A program made the translations under genes and the position numbers. A stretch of DNA of 64,000 nt from Breoghania sp963678585 (lineage in GTDB: Bacteria; Pseudomonadota; Alphaproteobacteria; Rhizobiales; Stappiaceae). Within the stretch, counting starts at the first letter, position 1; every line of letters begins with the position of its first letter. Under the pieces are notes generated by a model, which ran no database searches, was not told where the DNA came from, and was given only the letters and a program-made list of their open reading frames with translations. The stretch spans positions 3,038,001-3,102,000 of the forward strand of contig CAXXGA010000002.1 of the NCBI GenBank assembly GCA_963678585.2. Reading direction: 5' to 3'. Below are positions 8,368 to 18,531 of the stretch, in pieces.

Positions 8368-10100
8368 TCCGCAGCCTCCTGAGTACGAAGAGTTTCAGTG
8401 GCGGCCAGATCGACCGAGCCGTCGTCGTTCAGAACCACGGCATAATCGGAAAGGGCGTGTTCCTTCGACACGAAGCCGAGGGCGACATCGCGTGCCACCT
8501 TTTCCGGATCGCGCGTGCGCGCATCGCCGTAACCACCGCCGCCGGGGCTGTCGAGACGGACGCGCTGGCCACGGCCGATGCCGATGCCGACGATCTTGGA
8601 GACCATCGGCGGCACATGCTCGCCGTCCGCCTGCTGGTAGTGGAAGACGTTCTTCGCGCCCGACCCGCCGCCGAGAATGCCCGGAGGCGCATACTTGCCG
8701 CGCTCGCCGAAGAGGAAGACGTCGGCGTGCTTTTCCAGAAGCTCGATCTCGTAGGTCGCGCCCAGTCCGCCGCGCATTTCGCCCGGGCCGCCGGAATCGG
8801 GGCGAAGCGCCCACTGCGTGAAACGCACCGGATAGGCGGCTTCCAGGATTTCCAGCGGCGGGATGGTCGCCGTGGAGATCGGCGCATTGCCGTGGTTGAG
8901 ACCGTCGGCCGCCGCATGTGCGCCGTGGCCGCCGCCGAAGAAGGAGAACATCACCCAGCGCCGACCGTCCTCGCGGTGACCGGCAAGCGACAGCGCGTTG
9001 ATGGTGCCATAGGCAGGCGCCATCGCATCCTTGGGCGCAAGCTGGGCCACCGCCTCGAAGACCACGTCGATGAGACGCATGATCGTCTCGGTATAGCCGC
9101 CCACGGGCTTGGGGGCCTTCACGGAAAGAAGCGAATCCGGATCGATGCGGAATTCCACCGGCTCCAGCACGCCCGCATTGGCCGGAACGTCGCCGAAGAT
9201 ATGCTTCAGCGCCACGTAGCAGGCGGCAATCGCGGTGGAGCGCGAGATATTGACCGGCCCCATGCAGGCGGGAGACGAGCGGGTGAAGTCCATCACCATG
9301 GTCTCGCCGTCGATGGTGAGATCGAGCGCGATCTTCAGCGGCTCGTCGGAATTGCCGTCATTGTCGAGGAAATCCTCCGCCGAAACCGTGCCTGCGGGCA
9401 GGCTGGCGATCTGCGCGCGCATCATCTGCGCGGCGCGCGCCTTCAGCTCAACGAGACATTCGGCAACGGTGGCGTCCGTGTACTCGTCGAGCAGCGCCGC
9501 CATGCGCTTTTCGCCAAGCTCCAACGCGTTGATCTGACCGTTCAGATCGCCGTAGAGCGACAGCGGCAGGCGGGAATTGGCCGACAGGATATCGACCACG
9601 TCCTGACGGAACTCGCCGCGGTCATAAAGCTTCACCGGCGGGATCAGCATGCCTTCCTGAAAGCACTCGGTGGCCGCCGGGTTGTAGTTGCCCGGAACAT
9701 TACCGCCCACATCGTGCCAGTGGCCGACGGAGGCCAAGAAACAGAAGACCTTGCCATCGCGGAAGACCGGCTTCACCAGCCGAAAATCGGAAAGGTGCGT
9801 GCCGCCGTCGTAAGGGTCGTTGAAGATCCAGACGTCGCCCTCATGGACGCCGCCTTGCTTTGCGGCCTTGTCGATGACCGCCTTCACGGCGAAGGCCATC
9901 ACGCCCACGAAGATCGGCAGGCCGGACTTGCCCTGCACCAGCGTCTCGCCGGTCACAGCGTCGTAGATGCCGTGGGAGGCGTCATGTGCCTCGGCGATGA
10001 TCGGGTTGAAGGCGGAGCGGAACAGGGTCGCGTCCATCTCGTCGGCGATCTGCTCAAGACGCCCCTTCAGGATCGCAAGGGTTACGGGATCGATGCTCAT
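8364..10100 (-). CDS. hyuB: Hydantoinase/oxoprolinase-family subunit B
   Basis: 578 residues of the HyuB family, full length for the group. Recognisable stretches: AILKGRLEQIADEMDATLFRSAF at the N-terminus (the first 20 are typical), DVWIFNDPYDGGTHLSDF, YTETIMRLIDVVFEA and a C-terminal DSPGGGGYGDARTRDP. It forms the working enzyme with HyuA. Start chosen at the ATG at 10100, which shares a base with the stop of the upstream lyase (TGATG, translational coupling); a GTG one codon earlier is less likely. Both flanking genes overlap it, so the lyase and both hydantoinase subunits should be made together. Confidence 0.9.
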   Translation of the reverse strand: MSIDPVTLAILKGRLEQIADEMDATLFRSAFNPIIAEAHDASHGIYDAVTGETLVQGKSGLPIFVGVMAFAVKAVIDKAAKQGGVHEGDVWIFNDPYDGGTHLSDFRLVKPVFRDGKVFCFLASVGHWHDVGGNVPGNYNPAATECFQEGMLIPPVKLYDRGEFRQDVVDILSANSRLPLSLYGDLNGQINALELGEKRMAALLDEYTDATVAECLVELKARAAQMMRAQIASLPAGTVSAEDFLDNDGNSDEPLKIALDLTIDGETMVMDFTRSSPACMGPVNISRSTAIAACYVALKHIFGDVPANAGVLEPVEFRIDPDSLLSVKAPKPVGGYTETIMRLIDVVFEAVAQLAPKDAMAPAYGTINALSLAGHREDGRRWVMFSFFGGGHGAHAAADGLNHGNAPISTATIPPLEILEAAYPVRFTQWALRPDSGGPGEMRGGLGATYEIELLEKHADVFLFGERGKYAPPGILGGGSGAKNVFHYQQADGEHVPPMVSKIVGIGIGRGQRVRLDSPGGGGYGDARTRDPEKVARDVALGFVSKEHALSDYAVVLNDDGSVDLAATETLRTQEAAE

Positions 10101-10966
10101 CACTCACCCTCTCCATCGTACTTCTTGCCGGTCGCGAGCAGATCGGGCGTGCCGATCACGTCGTTCAGACCGGCGAAGTCGAACATGTTTTCTCGGAAGC
10201 TCTCGTTGGAACCGCTGGCAATCAGATTGGCGTAGTAGTTCTGGGCCGTCTTCGCGATGGCGCGTACGATGCCACCGGGGAAGATCACGAGAGAGAAGCC
10301 GAGCCGCTCCAGATCGCTTGCATTGACGATGGGGGTCGCGCCGCCTTCCACCATGTTGGCCATGAGCGGCACGCGGCCCTTGAAGCGCTTCTGGATATCC
10401 TCGATCTGCTCCATGGACTGCGGCGCTTCGATGAAGAGCAAATCCGCGCCCGCTTCCGTGTAAGCTTCCGCGCGATCCATGGCGGCGTCGAAGCCCTCAA
10501 CGGCAATCGCATCGGTGCGCCCGATGATCAGCGTTTCGTCGCTGGCGCGCGCATCGCAGGCGGCGCGGATCTTGCCGACCATTTCAGCGGTCGGCACCAC
10601 GCTCTTGCCCGCCAGATGACCGCAGCGCTTGGGCATGGTCTGGTCTTCGAGCTGCAGGGCGTTCGCGCCCATGCGCTCAAACGTGCGCACCGTGCGCTGG
10701 ACGTTCAGCGCATTGCCGAAGCCGTTATCCGCATCGACCACGATGGGAAGAGAAATCCGGTCGCGCAGCAGCGCTATGGTGTCAGCCACCTCGCTCATCG
10801 AGACCAGTCCGATATCGGACCGGCCGAGGCGGGTGTAGGCAATCGAGGCACCGGAGAGATAGACCGCCTCTGCCCCCGACTGCTCCGCGATCAGGCCGGA
10901 GAGGGCGTCAAATACACCTGGCGCAAGAAGAATCCTGTCCTCGGTTAGCCGTTGTTTGAGGCTCAT
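10100..10966 (-). CDS. PEP mutase / isocitrate lyase-family C-C lyase (2,3-dimethylmalate lyase-like)
   Basis: 288-residue alpha/beta-barrel enzyme. Seen: LAPGVFDALSGLIAEQSG, the substrate strand LSGASIAY, metal ligands in VDADNGFGN, LQLEDQ, and the active-site loop MPKRCGHLAGK. The KRCGH loop marks members that break C-C bonds (methylisocitrate lyase, dimethylmalate lyase, oxaloacetate decarboxylase) rather than PEP mutase. Next to a two-subunit hydratase of the aconitase superfamily it resembles the Dml/DmdAB pairing of anaerobic nicotinate degradation, in which 2,3-dimethylmalate is cleaved to pyruvate and propionate; this is inference. It is separated from the hydratase by 157 bp with two hairpins, so a second promoter is possible. 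Confidence 0.8.
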   Translation of the reverse strand: MSLKQRLTEDRILLAPGVFDALSGLIAEQSGAEAVYLSGASIAYTRLGRSDIGLVSMSEVADTIALLRDRISLPIVVDADNGFGNALNVQRTVRTFERMGANALQLEDQTMPKRCGHLAGKSVVPTAEMVGKIRAACDARASDETLIIGRTDAIAVEGFDAAMDRAEAYTEAGADLLFIEAPQSMEQIEDIQKRFKGRVPLMANMVEGGATPIVNASDLERLGFSLVIFPGGIVRAIAKTAQNYYANLIASGSNESFRENMFDFAGLNDVIGTPDLLATGKKYDGEGE

Positions 10967-11029
10967 GAGCCTGCCTCCTTGTGTACCGGTCTGGATGGGC
11001 AGCCGGTCATCTTTCCAATATTAGAGCCG

Positions 11030-11099
11030 GGTCACGACGTGACCGGCCCGGGTGCGGAGCCGGGGCGCGTTATGTTGCAGGTATCCGCCTTTTGGCGGA
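11030..11099. promoter_or_regulatory. Palindrome and hairpin between hydratase and lyase genes
   Basis: The only sizeable gap inside the enzyme part of the operon (10967-11123). It holds a perfect 15-bp palindrome GGTCACGACGTGACC at 11030-11044 and a hairpin at 11084-11099 (TCCGCC, TTTT, GGCGGA). Either an operator for an internal promoter or intercistronic RNA structure. No T tract follows, so it is not a simple terminator. Confidence 0.4.
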
Positions 11100-11123
11100 G
11101 CGCCCGGTTTCGCAAATTCAGAG

Positions 11124-11603
11124 TCAGCGCGCCGCAAACCTCTTCTTCAGGTGCGGCACCAGCCCGCCGTCGGCGAGCATGATCTTCAGATTGTCCGGCA
11201 GCGGCTGGAGAGGCACCGTGCGTACGCCGAGCCGCAACTCGCCCGCATCGACGTCAAGCTCCGCCTCGGCACCGTCCTCCACGCCGTCGAGATCGTCGGC
11301 GACCAGAACCGGCAGGCCGAGATTGATGGCGTTGCGATAGAAGATGCCCGCAAAGGAACGCGCCACGACACCGGCGACACCCAGTCGCTTCAAGGCTTCC
11401 GCCGCCTGTTCGCGCGAGGAGCCCATGCCGAAATTCGTGCCTGCAACGACCACGTCGCCGGGTTTTACCGTGGAAGCGAAATCGGGCCGCGTCGCCTCAA
11501 GGCAGTGGGCCGCAATCGCCTCGATGCCGCCCTTCATGTAGGCGCCGGGCGCCAGCTGGTCGGTGTCGATGTCGTTGCCGAGAAGAAAGATGCGTCCGCT
11601 CAT
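11124..11603 (-). CDS. LeuD-like small subunit of an aconitase-superfamily hydratase (DmdB-like)
   Basis: 159 residues: the swivel domain of two-subunit hydro-lyases. Seen: NDIDTDQLAPGAYMKG and the substrate-binding loop FGMGSSREQAAEAL. Length matches the short archaeal/HacB/DmdB type rather than the ~200-residue leucine-biosynthesis LeuD of most proteobacteria. It overlaps the large-subunit stop by four bases (ATGA), so both subunits are coupled. Its place in a catabolic operon beside a lyase argues against leucine biosynthesis. Candidate reactions are hydration of a substituted maleate or the reverse dehydration. A diverged isopropylmalate isomerase cannot be excluded. Confidence 0.85.
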   Translation of the reverse strand: MSGRIFLLGNDIDTDQLAPGAYMKGGIEAIAAHCLEATRPDFASTVKPGDVVVAGTNFGMGSSREQAAEALKRLGVAGVVARSFAGIFYRNAINLGLPVLVADDLDGVEDGAEAELDVDAGELRLGVRTVPLQPLPDNLKIMLADGGLVPHLKKRFAAR

Positions 11604-12876
11604 GAGAGGTCTCCCTCCTTGAGGAAGGGACGCGGATCGCTGATCCGGCCCGTGATCGCCGAGGCAGCCACCGTGAGCGGGGAACCGAGCCAGACCTTGG
11701 AGGAATTGGCTCCCATGCGTCCCTTGAAATTGCGGGCGGTGGAGGAAATGGCGGTGACGTCCTCACCGAGCCGCGCGGTGCCGTAACCGGCGCAGATCCC
11801 GCAGGCATTGGGCAGGATGCGCGCACCCGCTTCCTCGAAGACCGCCATGACGCCTTCTTCCGTGGCCCGGTCCTGATCGCGCCGCGAGGACGGGGCGACC
11901 ATCAGGTCCACGCCCGAAGCCAGCTTGCGACCCTTGAGGATCTGGGCTGCGCCCTTCAGATCCTCATACTTCGCGCCCGTGCAGGCCCCGATATAGGCAA
12001 CATCGATAGCGGTCTCCTCGATCTCGGTGACCGGGGCGGCATTGGCGGGCGAATGCGGGGCTGCGACCTGCGGAGCGAGCGTCGCCGCATCGAAGACGTG
12101 GTGCGCCATGAGCGGCGCATCCCTATCCGTCTTCAGAGATTGCCAGTCCCCGGCATCGCCGCCAACGGAGGAAAGGAACGCCGCCGTCGTCTCGTCCGGC
12201 TCGATGAGCCCGGCCTGACCGCCAAGTTCGGCGGCCATGTTGGAGAGCGTCATGCGCTCCTGCATCGAAAGCGCGGCAATCGCCTCGCCCGTATACTGGA
12301 CCGCCTGATACTTGCCGCCGTCCATGCCGAGACGCCCGCAAAGGGCCAGCATGATGTCCTTGGCAAGAACGCCGGGCGAAAGCCGGTTCTTCCATTCGAT
12401 CAGGATCGTCTCGGGAACCTTCAGCCAGATCTCGCCGGTGGCGAGAACACCCGCCATTTCCGTCGCCCCGATGCCGAACATATAGGCCCCGAAGGCCCCG
12501 CCGGTGGGCGAATGACTGTCGCCGCCAACGACAAGCTGGCCGGGCTTCAGCCGTCCGCTTTCCGGCAGCACCACATGACAGATGCCGACCCCGTCGAAGA
12601 ACGTAACCTTGCGCTCCGCCGCCCATGCACGGGTGAGTTCCAGAATGCGCGCACCTTCGTCCGTGTCGCCCGGCACGAAATGATCGGAGATCAGCACGAC
12701 CTTGGAGGCATCCCACAGGCCGACGCCGAGATCCTTGAGGATCGGCTCCACCCGGCGCGGGCCGCCGGAATCGTGGATCATGGCAAGATCCACGGCGACG
12801 GTGACAACCTCGCCCGGTGTGACGGTTTCCCGACCTGCCGCGCGTGCGATGATTTTCTGTGCGAGCGTCGTTCCCA

Positions 12877-12877
<1 letters not shown>
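11600..12877 (-). CDS. LeuC-like large subunit of an aconitase-superfamily hydratase (DmdA-like)
   Basis: 425 residues carrying the [4Fe-4S] cluster of the hydratase. Cluster ligands are visible as Cys in IGACTGAKYEDL and the CxxC of NACGICAGYG. Other family marks are GDSHSPTGGAFGAYMFGIGATEMAGV (first part conserved) and the arginine-containing SSRRDQD. The length (~420) fits the short archaeal-type LeuC/HacA/DmdA class, consistent with the short partner encoded next. Start overlaps the livF stop (TGATG), tying hydratase expression to the transporter. Probable function: reversible hydration of an alkylated maleate or related diacid. Confidence 0.85.
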
Positions 12878-13585
<708 letters not shown>

Positions 13586-13593
<8 letters not shown>

Positions 13594-14332
13594 TGCTCTT
13601 CGCCCTCTGTGCAATTCGTTCCGCCATGCCCTTGCCGAGATAGGCCTCGATCACCTGAGGATCGCTGACCACATCCTTCGGCACGCCTTCGGCAATGAGA
13701 GCGCCCTGATTGAGAACCCAGGTGTATTCGGAAAGGCTCATCACGGCCTGCATCACGTGCTCGATCAGCAGGATGGTGATGCCGCGGTCCTTGAGCTTCA
13801 GGATCACGGGGATGACATCGCGGATTTCGGAAGGGTTGAGCCCCGCCAGAACCTCGTCGAACAGGATGAGCTTCGGATCGGTCGCCAGCGCGCGGGCAAC
13901 CTCCAGCCGTTTGCGGCCCGCAACGGTGAGCGAGGCGGCATCCATGTCGAGCCGGTCGCCCAGCCCCACCTCAATCGCCACCTCTTCCGCCTTGGCCAGA
14001 GCCTCGCGGCGCGACCTGATGCGCAAGTGCGCGCCGACCGCGATGTTCTCGCGGACCGATTGCCCCGCAAAAGGCTGAACCACCTGAAAGGTTCGGATCA
14101 TACCGCGCGCGGCGATCTCTTCCGGCGAAATGCCGGTGATGTCCTGACCGAGAAACCGGATTGAGCCGGAATCGGGCCTCAAGAAGCCGGTGATCTGGGC
14201 AAAGAGCGTGGTCTTGCCCGCACCGTTGGGCCCGATCAGAGACGTGATCTTGCCCTCCGGCACGACCAGTGAGACATCGCGCGAGGCGCGCACGCCGCCA
14301 AAGGCCTTGCTGATGTGGGAGACCTCAAGCAT
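13586..14332 (-). CDS. livG: Branched-chain-type ABC transporter ATPase LivG
   Basis: 248-residue ATPase: MLEVSHISKAFGGVRA start, Walker A LIGPNGAGKTTLFAQITGF, TFQVVQPFAGQSVRENI, Walker B LILFDEVLAGLNPSE and the LivG-typical LLIEHVMQAVMSL. The signature is degenerate (LTVAGRKRLEVARAL in place of LSGGQ), as is usual in LivG. The frame is open upstream to 14407, but the ATG at 14332 lies 8 bp inside the end of livM and gives the canonical N-terminus. Second ATPase of the transporter. Confidence 0.93.
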
Positions 14333-15332
14333 TGGCGGCCTCCCCCGTTGCGCCGGAAGTCTTGTCAGAGGTCTTTTCGGAGGTCTTCTTCGCCTTGCTC
14401 CGGCCAAGTGCGAACAGGCCCGCCAGTCCGCGCGGCATGAACAGGACCATGATCACCAGAAGCGTGCCGTAGAGCACCAGCGAAATGCCCGGCACATCGC
14501 CGATGAGATCGCGCGACACTTCCGAAATCCCGTGCAACACGACCGCGCCCAGAAGCGGACCGAACAGCGTGCCGATGCCGCCGATGATCGGCACCAGCAG
14601 GCTTTCGATGGAGATCGACGAGCCATAGGCGATATGGGGATCGAGATAGAGGAAATACTGCGCGTAGAAGACACCGCCGAGGCCCGAGAAGAAGCCCGAC
14701 AGCATGATCGCGCGCATCTTCACCCCATAGGCTCGAACGCCCAGCGCACGCGCGGCATCCTCGTTGTCGCGCACGGCCATGAGCTGCGCGCCGAAACGCG
14801 AATTGCCCATCCACCACGCGACCAGAAACGCCGCCAGCGCCATCGCCCACAGGATCCAGTAATAGCTGGCCTTGTCGGCGAACTGGAGGTTGGAGGCCGT
14901 CTGCTCAAGCGGGATCAGAATGCCGACGCCCGCGCCGGTGATTTCTACGGAGTTGGAGAGAATGCGCAGCACTTCTGCGAAGGCCAGCGTCACCAGCGCG
15001 AAGTACGATCCGCGCAGGCCGTAGCGAAACGTCGAATAGCCGATGATCGCGGCGACCACGACCGCCGCCAGACCGCCTGCGATCAGACCGATCCACGGAT
15101 TGACGCCGAACTGCACCTGCAGGACCGCGACCGTATAGGCGCCGGTTCCGAAAAAGGCCGCGTGGCCGAAGGAGAACTGCCCGCCGAAACCGCCCAGCAT
15201 GTTCCACGCCTGACCGAGAAGCGCGGAATAGAGGATCAGAATGGCGAGGTTCATCCAGACATCGGAGACGAGGACGAACGGAACAACCGCAAGCCCTGCG
15301 AAGATGACGGCAAGGAGAGAAAGCGTACGCAT
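14325..15332 (-). CDS. livM: Branched-chain-type ABC transporter permease LivM
   Basis: 335-residue inner-membrane permease with about nine hydrophobic segments, beginning LSLLAVIFAGLAVVPFVL, and family phrases GQFSFGHAAFFGTGAY, RYGLRGSYFALVTLAFAE and GGIGTLFGPLLGAVV. The C-terminal ~25 residues are a hydrophilic Lys/Thr/Ser tail (SKAKKTSEKTSDKTSG) that is not part of the conserved domain. Partner of LivH; 5 bp downstream of it. Confidence 0.92.
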   Translation of the reverse strand: MRTLSLLAVIFAGLAVVPFVLVSDVWMNLAILILYSALLGQAWNMLGGFGGQFSFGHAAFFGTGAYTVAVLQVQFGVNPWIGLIAGGLAAVVVAAIIGYSTFRYGLRGSYFALVTLAFAEVLRILSNSVEITGAGVGILIPLEQTASNLQFADKASYYWILWAMALAAFLVAWWMGNSRFGAQLMAVRDNEDAARALGVRAYGVKMRAIMLSGFFSGLGGVFYAQYFLYLDPHIAYGSSISIESLLVPIIGGIGTLFGPLLGAVVLHGISEVSRDLIGDVPGISLVLYGTLLVIMVLFMPRGLAGLFALGRSKAKKTSEKTSDKTSGATGEAANA

Positions 15333-15337
15333 CGCAC

Positions 15338-16219
15338 TCAGACCTTGTGCCCGAGGAGACCCGAGGGCCTGAAGATGAGGACGAGGATGAAGATCGCGAA
15401 AATGCCGATCTGGCCGAGACTTTCACCCAGGAACAGACCGCTCAGCGCCTCCACCACGCCGATGAAGAGACCGCCGATAAGCGCACCGACAAACGAGCCC
15501 ATACCGCCGAGCACCACCACGGTGAAGGCGATCAGCACGAAGCCCTGCCCCACCTGCGGGTTGACGTAGTAGCTGGGCATCAGGAGGCAGGCCGCCACGC
15601 CGAGGCAGGCGATGCCGAGACCGAAGCTCATGGCGAAGACATGCTCGGCATTGATGCCGACCAGCGTCGCGCCCTTGCGCTCCTTGGCAAGCGCCCGGAT
15701 CGCGCGACCGAGATCGGTACGCGACATCAGGAGCCACAGGAGCCCGGCGGTGATGAACGCCCCGACAAAGGCGATGACCTTGGGCTGCGGCAGGAACGCG
15801 CCGAAGATCTCCACCACCTCGAAGGAATAGGGCGTGTCGATGATGCGCGTGTCCGACTTGAAGAAGAACAGCGACAGGTTCTCGATCACGATCGACAGGC
15901 CGAGCGTGACGAGCAGGATGTTTTCGTCCCGACCGTGACCGGCGCGCCCGATGATTCCGCGCTGCAGGGCGTAGCCGAGCGCGAACATGGCGGGCGGGAC
16001 GATGACCAGGCACACGTAAGGATCGATCCCGAAACGCGTGTTCAGGTAGAACACGGCGTAGAGACCCAGCATCAGAAGTGCGCCATGGGCGAAATTGATG
16101 ATGTGCAGCACCCCGTAGATGAGGGTGAGCCCGAGCGCCACCAGCGCGTAGAGAGCGCCCGTGGTCAGTCCGTTGAGGACCGAAGGTATGATGATCGCGA
16201 GGTCCGGCATAACGCTCAC
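15338..16219 (-). CDS. livH: Branched-chain-type ABC transporter permease LivH
   Basis: 293-residue permease. Family marks: LNGLTTGALYALVALGLTLI, VLHIINFAHGALLMLG near the N-terminus, RAIRALAKERKGATLVGIN in the cytoplasmic loop facing the ATPases, and GMGSFVGALIGG near the end. Eight or so membrane helices. First permease gene after the binding protein, separated from it by a strong hairpin (16234-16261). Confidence 0.93.
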   Translation of the reverse strand: MSVMPDLAIIIPSVLNGLTTGALYALVALGLTLIYGVLHIINFAHGALLMLGLYAVFYLNTRFGIDPYVCLVIVPPAMFALGYALQRGIIGRAGHGRDENILLVTLGLSIVIENLSLFFFKSDTRIIDTPYSFEVVEIFGAFLPQPKVIAFVGAFITAGLLWLLMSRTDLGRAIRALAKERKGATLVGINAEHVFAMSFGLGIACLGVAACLLMPSYYVNPQVGQGFVLIAFTVVVLGGMGSFVGALIGGLFIGVVEALSGLFLGESLGQIGIFAIFILVLIFRPSGLLGHKV

Positions 16220-16233
16220 AAGGTTTGAAAAGT

Positions 16234-16261
16234 GTCGGGCGGCGGCTTACCGCCGCCCGAC
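16234..16261 (-). promoter_or_regulatory. Intercistronic hairpin between binding-protein and permease genes
   Basis: A perfect 12-bp stem (GTCGGGCGGCGG with CCGCCGCCCGAC) closing a 4-nt loop, with no following T tract on the transcribed strand. Such structures after a periplasmic binding-protein gene usually protect its mRNA 3' end, giving more binding protein than permease. The function here is inferred from position. Confidence 0.65.
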
Positions 16262-16311
16262 CCAGATCGATGGGACCTTATTGTTTTCTAACCCGTATTC
16301 CCGTGGGGTTT

Positions 16312-17547
16312 TTATTTCATCGGGAAGACAGGGGCTGCCGAAGCGAACTCCTGCGGGAAGATAACCTCGATTTCTCCGTCGAGGACCTGCGTATTGACCG
16401 GCTGGGCATTGACGTTCTGCCCGTTGATCATCTTTGTCGGACCATAGGGCATGAAGGACATGTCCATGGTGGAGGCCGCCAGCGCAGCGTTGACGGCTTC
16501 CTTGTCAGTGGTGCCCGCCTGCTCGTAGGCATCGGCCAGAGCAAGCACGGCGTTGTAGGCGAGCAGCACCTCGTAGGTGTAGATCAGCCCCTTGGCTTCC
16601 GCCGCTTTCTTGCGGGCGAGCGCGATCTCGGACTTCGGATTGAACCAGTGGTTACAATCCATGATGCCTTCGGCGGCTTCCGGGAACTCGTTGACGAACT
16701 TGTAGTTCGACGCGGCCCCGCCCAGCACCGAGTAGATGCCCTTGGCCTCGATGCGCTGCTGACGCATGGTGCGCGCGAGCAGGACATATTCGTTGTAGTA
16801 GTTGGCCGGAATGATCAGGTCCGGCTTCTTGGCCTTGAGCTGCAGCACGATATTGGTGAAATCGCGCGTCGGGTTGGCGTGCTTGATGACGTCCAGCACC
16901 TCGATACCGATCCCCGGCAGTTCCTTCTGGAGAAGGTTCGCCGTACCGGTGCCGAAGAGAGATTCCTCGTGGATGATCATCGCCGTCTTCGCCGGCGCAT
17001 CGCTCATGTTGTTGATGGCCGCCAGATTCTTGACTGCAAACTGTGCGATCGCGCCATAACCCGGACCGAAGCGGAACGTGTTCTTCAGGCCGCGATCGAC
17101 GATCTTGTCGGACACGCCCACATCGACGACATGCGGGGTCATCGACTTGGCGGCTTCCTGCGAGGTGGCCAGCGAAATGGCAGAGGAATAGCCTGCCACG
17201 ATGCCGTCGACGCCGCCTTCCACCATCTTGGTGACTTCAGACGCACCGAGTTCCGGCTTGCCCTGGCTGTCGCCCAGCATCGCTTCCAGCTTTGCGCCGC
17301 CGAGCGCCTTGATGCCGCCGGCCGCATTTATGTCGGCAATGGCCATCTGCGCCCCCTCGCGGCACTGGGTGCCGGAGAACGCGATGAAGCCGGAAACAGG
17401 ATGGATCAGACCAAGCTTGACGGAAGTCGGCTGTGCGCGCAGCACCGCCGGAAAGCCGGTCACACCGAGACCGAGTGCCGCCGCACCGGTCGCAAGGAAT
17501 TCACGACGGCCGAGACCGCCACTATGCTCACGCTTCTTGTCAGACAT
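16312..17547 (-). CDS. ABC transporter substrate-binding protein (Tat-exported, LivJ-like)
   Basis: 411-residue periplasmic binding protein of the type 1 amide/branched-chain family (HPVSGFIAFSGTQCREGAQMA, then IVAGYSSAISLATSQEAA). The N-terminus has a twin-arginine signal, GRREFLATGAAALGLG, followed by FPAVLRA as cleavage region, so it is exported folded by Tat, common for this family in alphaproteobacteria. First structural gene of the operon, 79 bp after the regulator. It should define the operon's substrate, but ligand cannot be deduced from sequence. Amide-binding relatives would be consistent with the hydantoinase-type enzymes downstream. Confidence 0.9.
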   Translation of the reverse strand: MSDKKREHSGGLGRREFLATGAAALGLGVTGFPAVLRAQPTSVKLGLIHPVSGFIAFSGTQCREGAQMAIADINAAGGIKALGGAKLEAMLGDSQGKPELGASEVTKMVEGGVDGIVAGYSSAISLATSQEAAKSMTPHVVDVGVSDKIVDRGLKNTFRFGPGYGAIAQFAVKNLAAINNMSDAPAKTAMIIHEESLFGTGTANLLQKELPGIGIEVLDVIKHANPTRDFTNIVLQLKAKKPDLIIPANYYNEYVLLARTMRQQRIEAKGIYSVLGGAASNYKFVNEFPEAAEGIMDCNHWFNPKSEIALARKKAAEAKGLIYTYEVLLAYNAVLALADAYEQAGTTDKEAVNAALAASTMDMSFMPYGPTKMINGQNVNAQPVNTQVLDGEIEVIFPQEFASAAPVFPMK

Positions 17548-17626
17548 GCTGACCTCCCGAATTTAGAACCAACTGGCCCTGAGAACCTTTCGGTTCCCGT
17601 CTCCCGGTATTCCCTCTGCACTCCCA

Positions 17627-18490
17627 TCAATCAGCAGTCGGAACTCCCGACGATGTGAGCGTCGCCCACCGCATGCCTTCTTTTTCGCGCACACGGCGCA
17701 TGGACATATCGAAGCGGTAGACATCCGGGCGATAAAGCACCCGGAGATATTCGACCGGTCTGCCGGAGACGTCGCGCACCACGCGAAGCACCTCCAGAAG
17801 CGGAGAACCGGCCTGAATGGAAAGAGCGTTTGCGACCGCGGTGTCGGCAACGACCGCCGAAACCTGCTGACGAGCGGAGGCGACCTCGATACCCGCCTCC
17901 TCAAGCAATCTGAGCAGCGGCTGGGCGTCGAGATCCTCGCGCCCGAACTGTCGCCCGATATCGCCCGGCACATAGGTGGTCAGATAGGACATGGGTTCGC
18001 CGTCGAGCCAGCGCACGCGCACCGCGTGCTGCACGTCCTCGCCCGGCGCGATCTCAAGCGCATGGGCGACATCCTCGTTGGCGGGCACGTGATCGAATTC
18101 CAGAACCCGCGCCTGCGTGGCCGAGCCCATCAGCGTGACGTTTTCCAGCCAGCCTTCGATGGAGGAGGCAACAGCCGGTGCAGGCGGGCGATGAATGACC
18201 CGCGTACCGCGTCCGCGCTCGCGCACCACGAGCCCGGCTTCCGCCAGCTCGTTCAACGCGCGCTTCGCTGTGATCCGCGAGACATTGAACTCGACCGCAA
18301 GATCCTGCTCGCCGGGCACGAGATTTCCCGGAGCGATCTCGCCGCCATAAATCCGGTTACGCAGGATGAGGAAGATCTGGTGGTAGAGCGGCAGACGAGA
18401 CTCAGGGTTCAAAAGGGCGACCGAACGCCCCTTCACCGCAGCCGTGCGCTGCCCGGCCTTCGCCTGCCCTGTTTCCCGCTTGCTCGACAC
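17627..18490 (-). CDS. GntR-family (HutC/UTRA) transcriptional regulator
   Basis: 287 residues. N-terminal winged helix about residues 30-100 (PLYHQIFLILRNRIYGGEI, then VSRITAKRALNELAEAGLV and RERGRGTRV) and a C-terminal UTRA ligand-binding domain (VRVRWLDGEPMSYLTTYVP, LRVVRDVSGRPVEYLRVLYRPDVYRFDM in part). HutC-subfamily members are usually repressors released by a pathway metabolite. GTG start at 18490 with a GGGG purine tract 6 bp upstream. It lies between the transport operon and the divergent tautomerase fusion and probably controls both through the palindrome at 18532-18550. Confidence 0.9.
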   Translation of the reverse strand: MSSKRETGQAKAGQRTAAVKGRSVALLNPESRLPLYHQIFLILRNRIYGGEIAPGNLVPGEQDLAVEFNVSRITAKRALNELAEAGLVVRERGRGTRVIHRPPAPAVASSIEGWLENVTLMGSATQARVLEFDHVPANEDVAHALEIAPGEDVQHAVRVRWLDGEPMSYLTTYVPGDIGRQFGREDLDAQPLLRLLEEAGIEVASARQQVSAVVADTAVANALSIQAGSPLLEVLRVVRDVSGRPVEYLRVLYRPDVYRFDMSMRRVREKEGMRWATLTSSGVPTAD

Positions 18491-18531
18491 CGTTTCCCCC
18501 GCGCTTTCCTGCGCTCTTCACTGGCTAATGG

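Noticed and set aside
6295..8382. 695-codon plus-strand open frame opposite hyuA
   Set aside because: It is the antisense shadow of hyuA: composition is Arg/His/Gly/Asp-rich with no family features, while the minus frame is a full HyuA protein.
8457..10235. 592-codon plus-strand open frame opposite hyuB
   Set aside because: Antisense shadow of a clear HyuB gene; caused by high G+C third positions.
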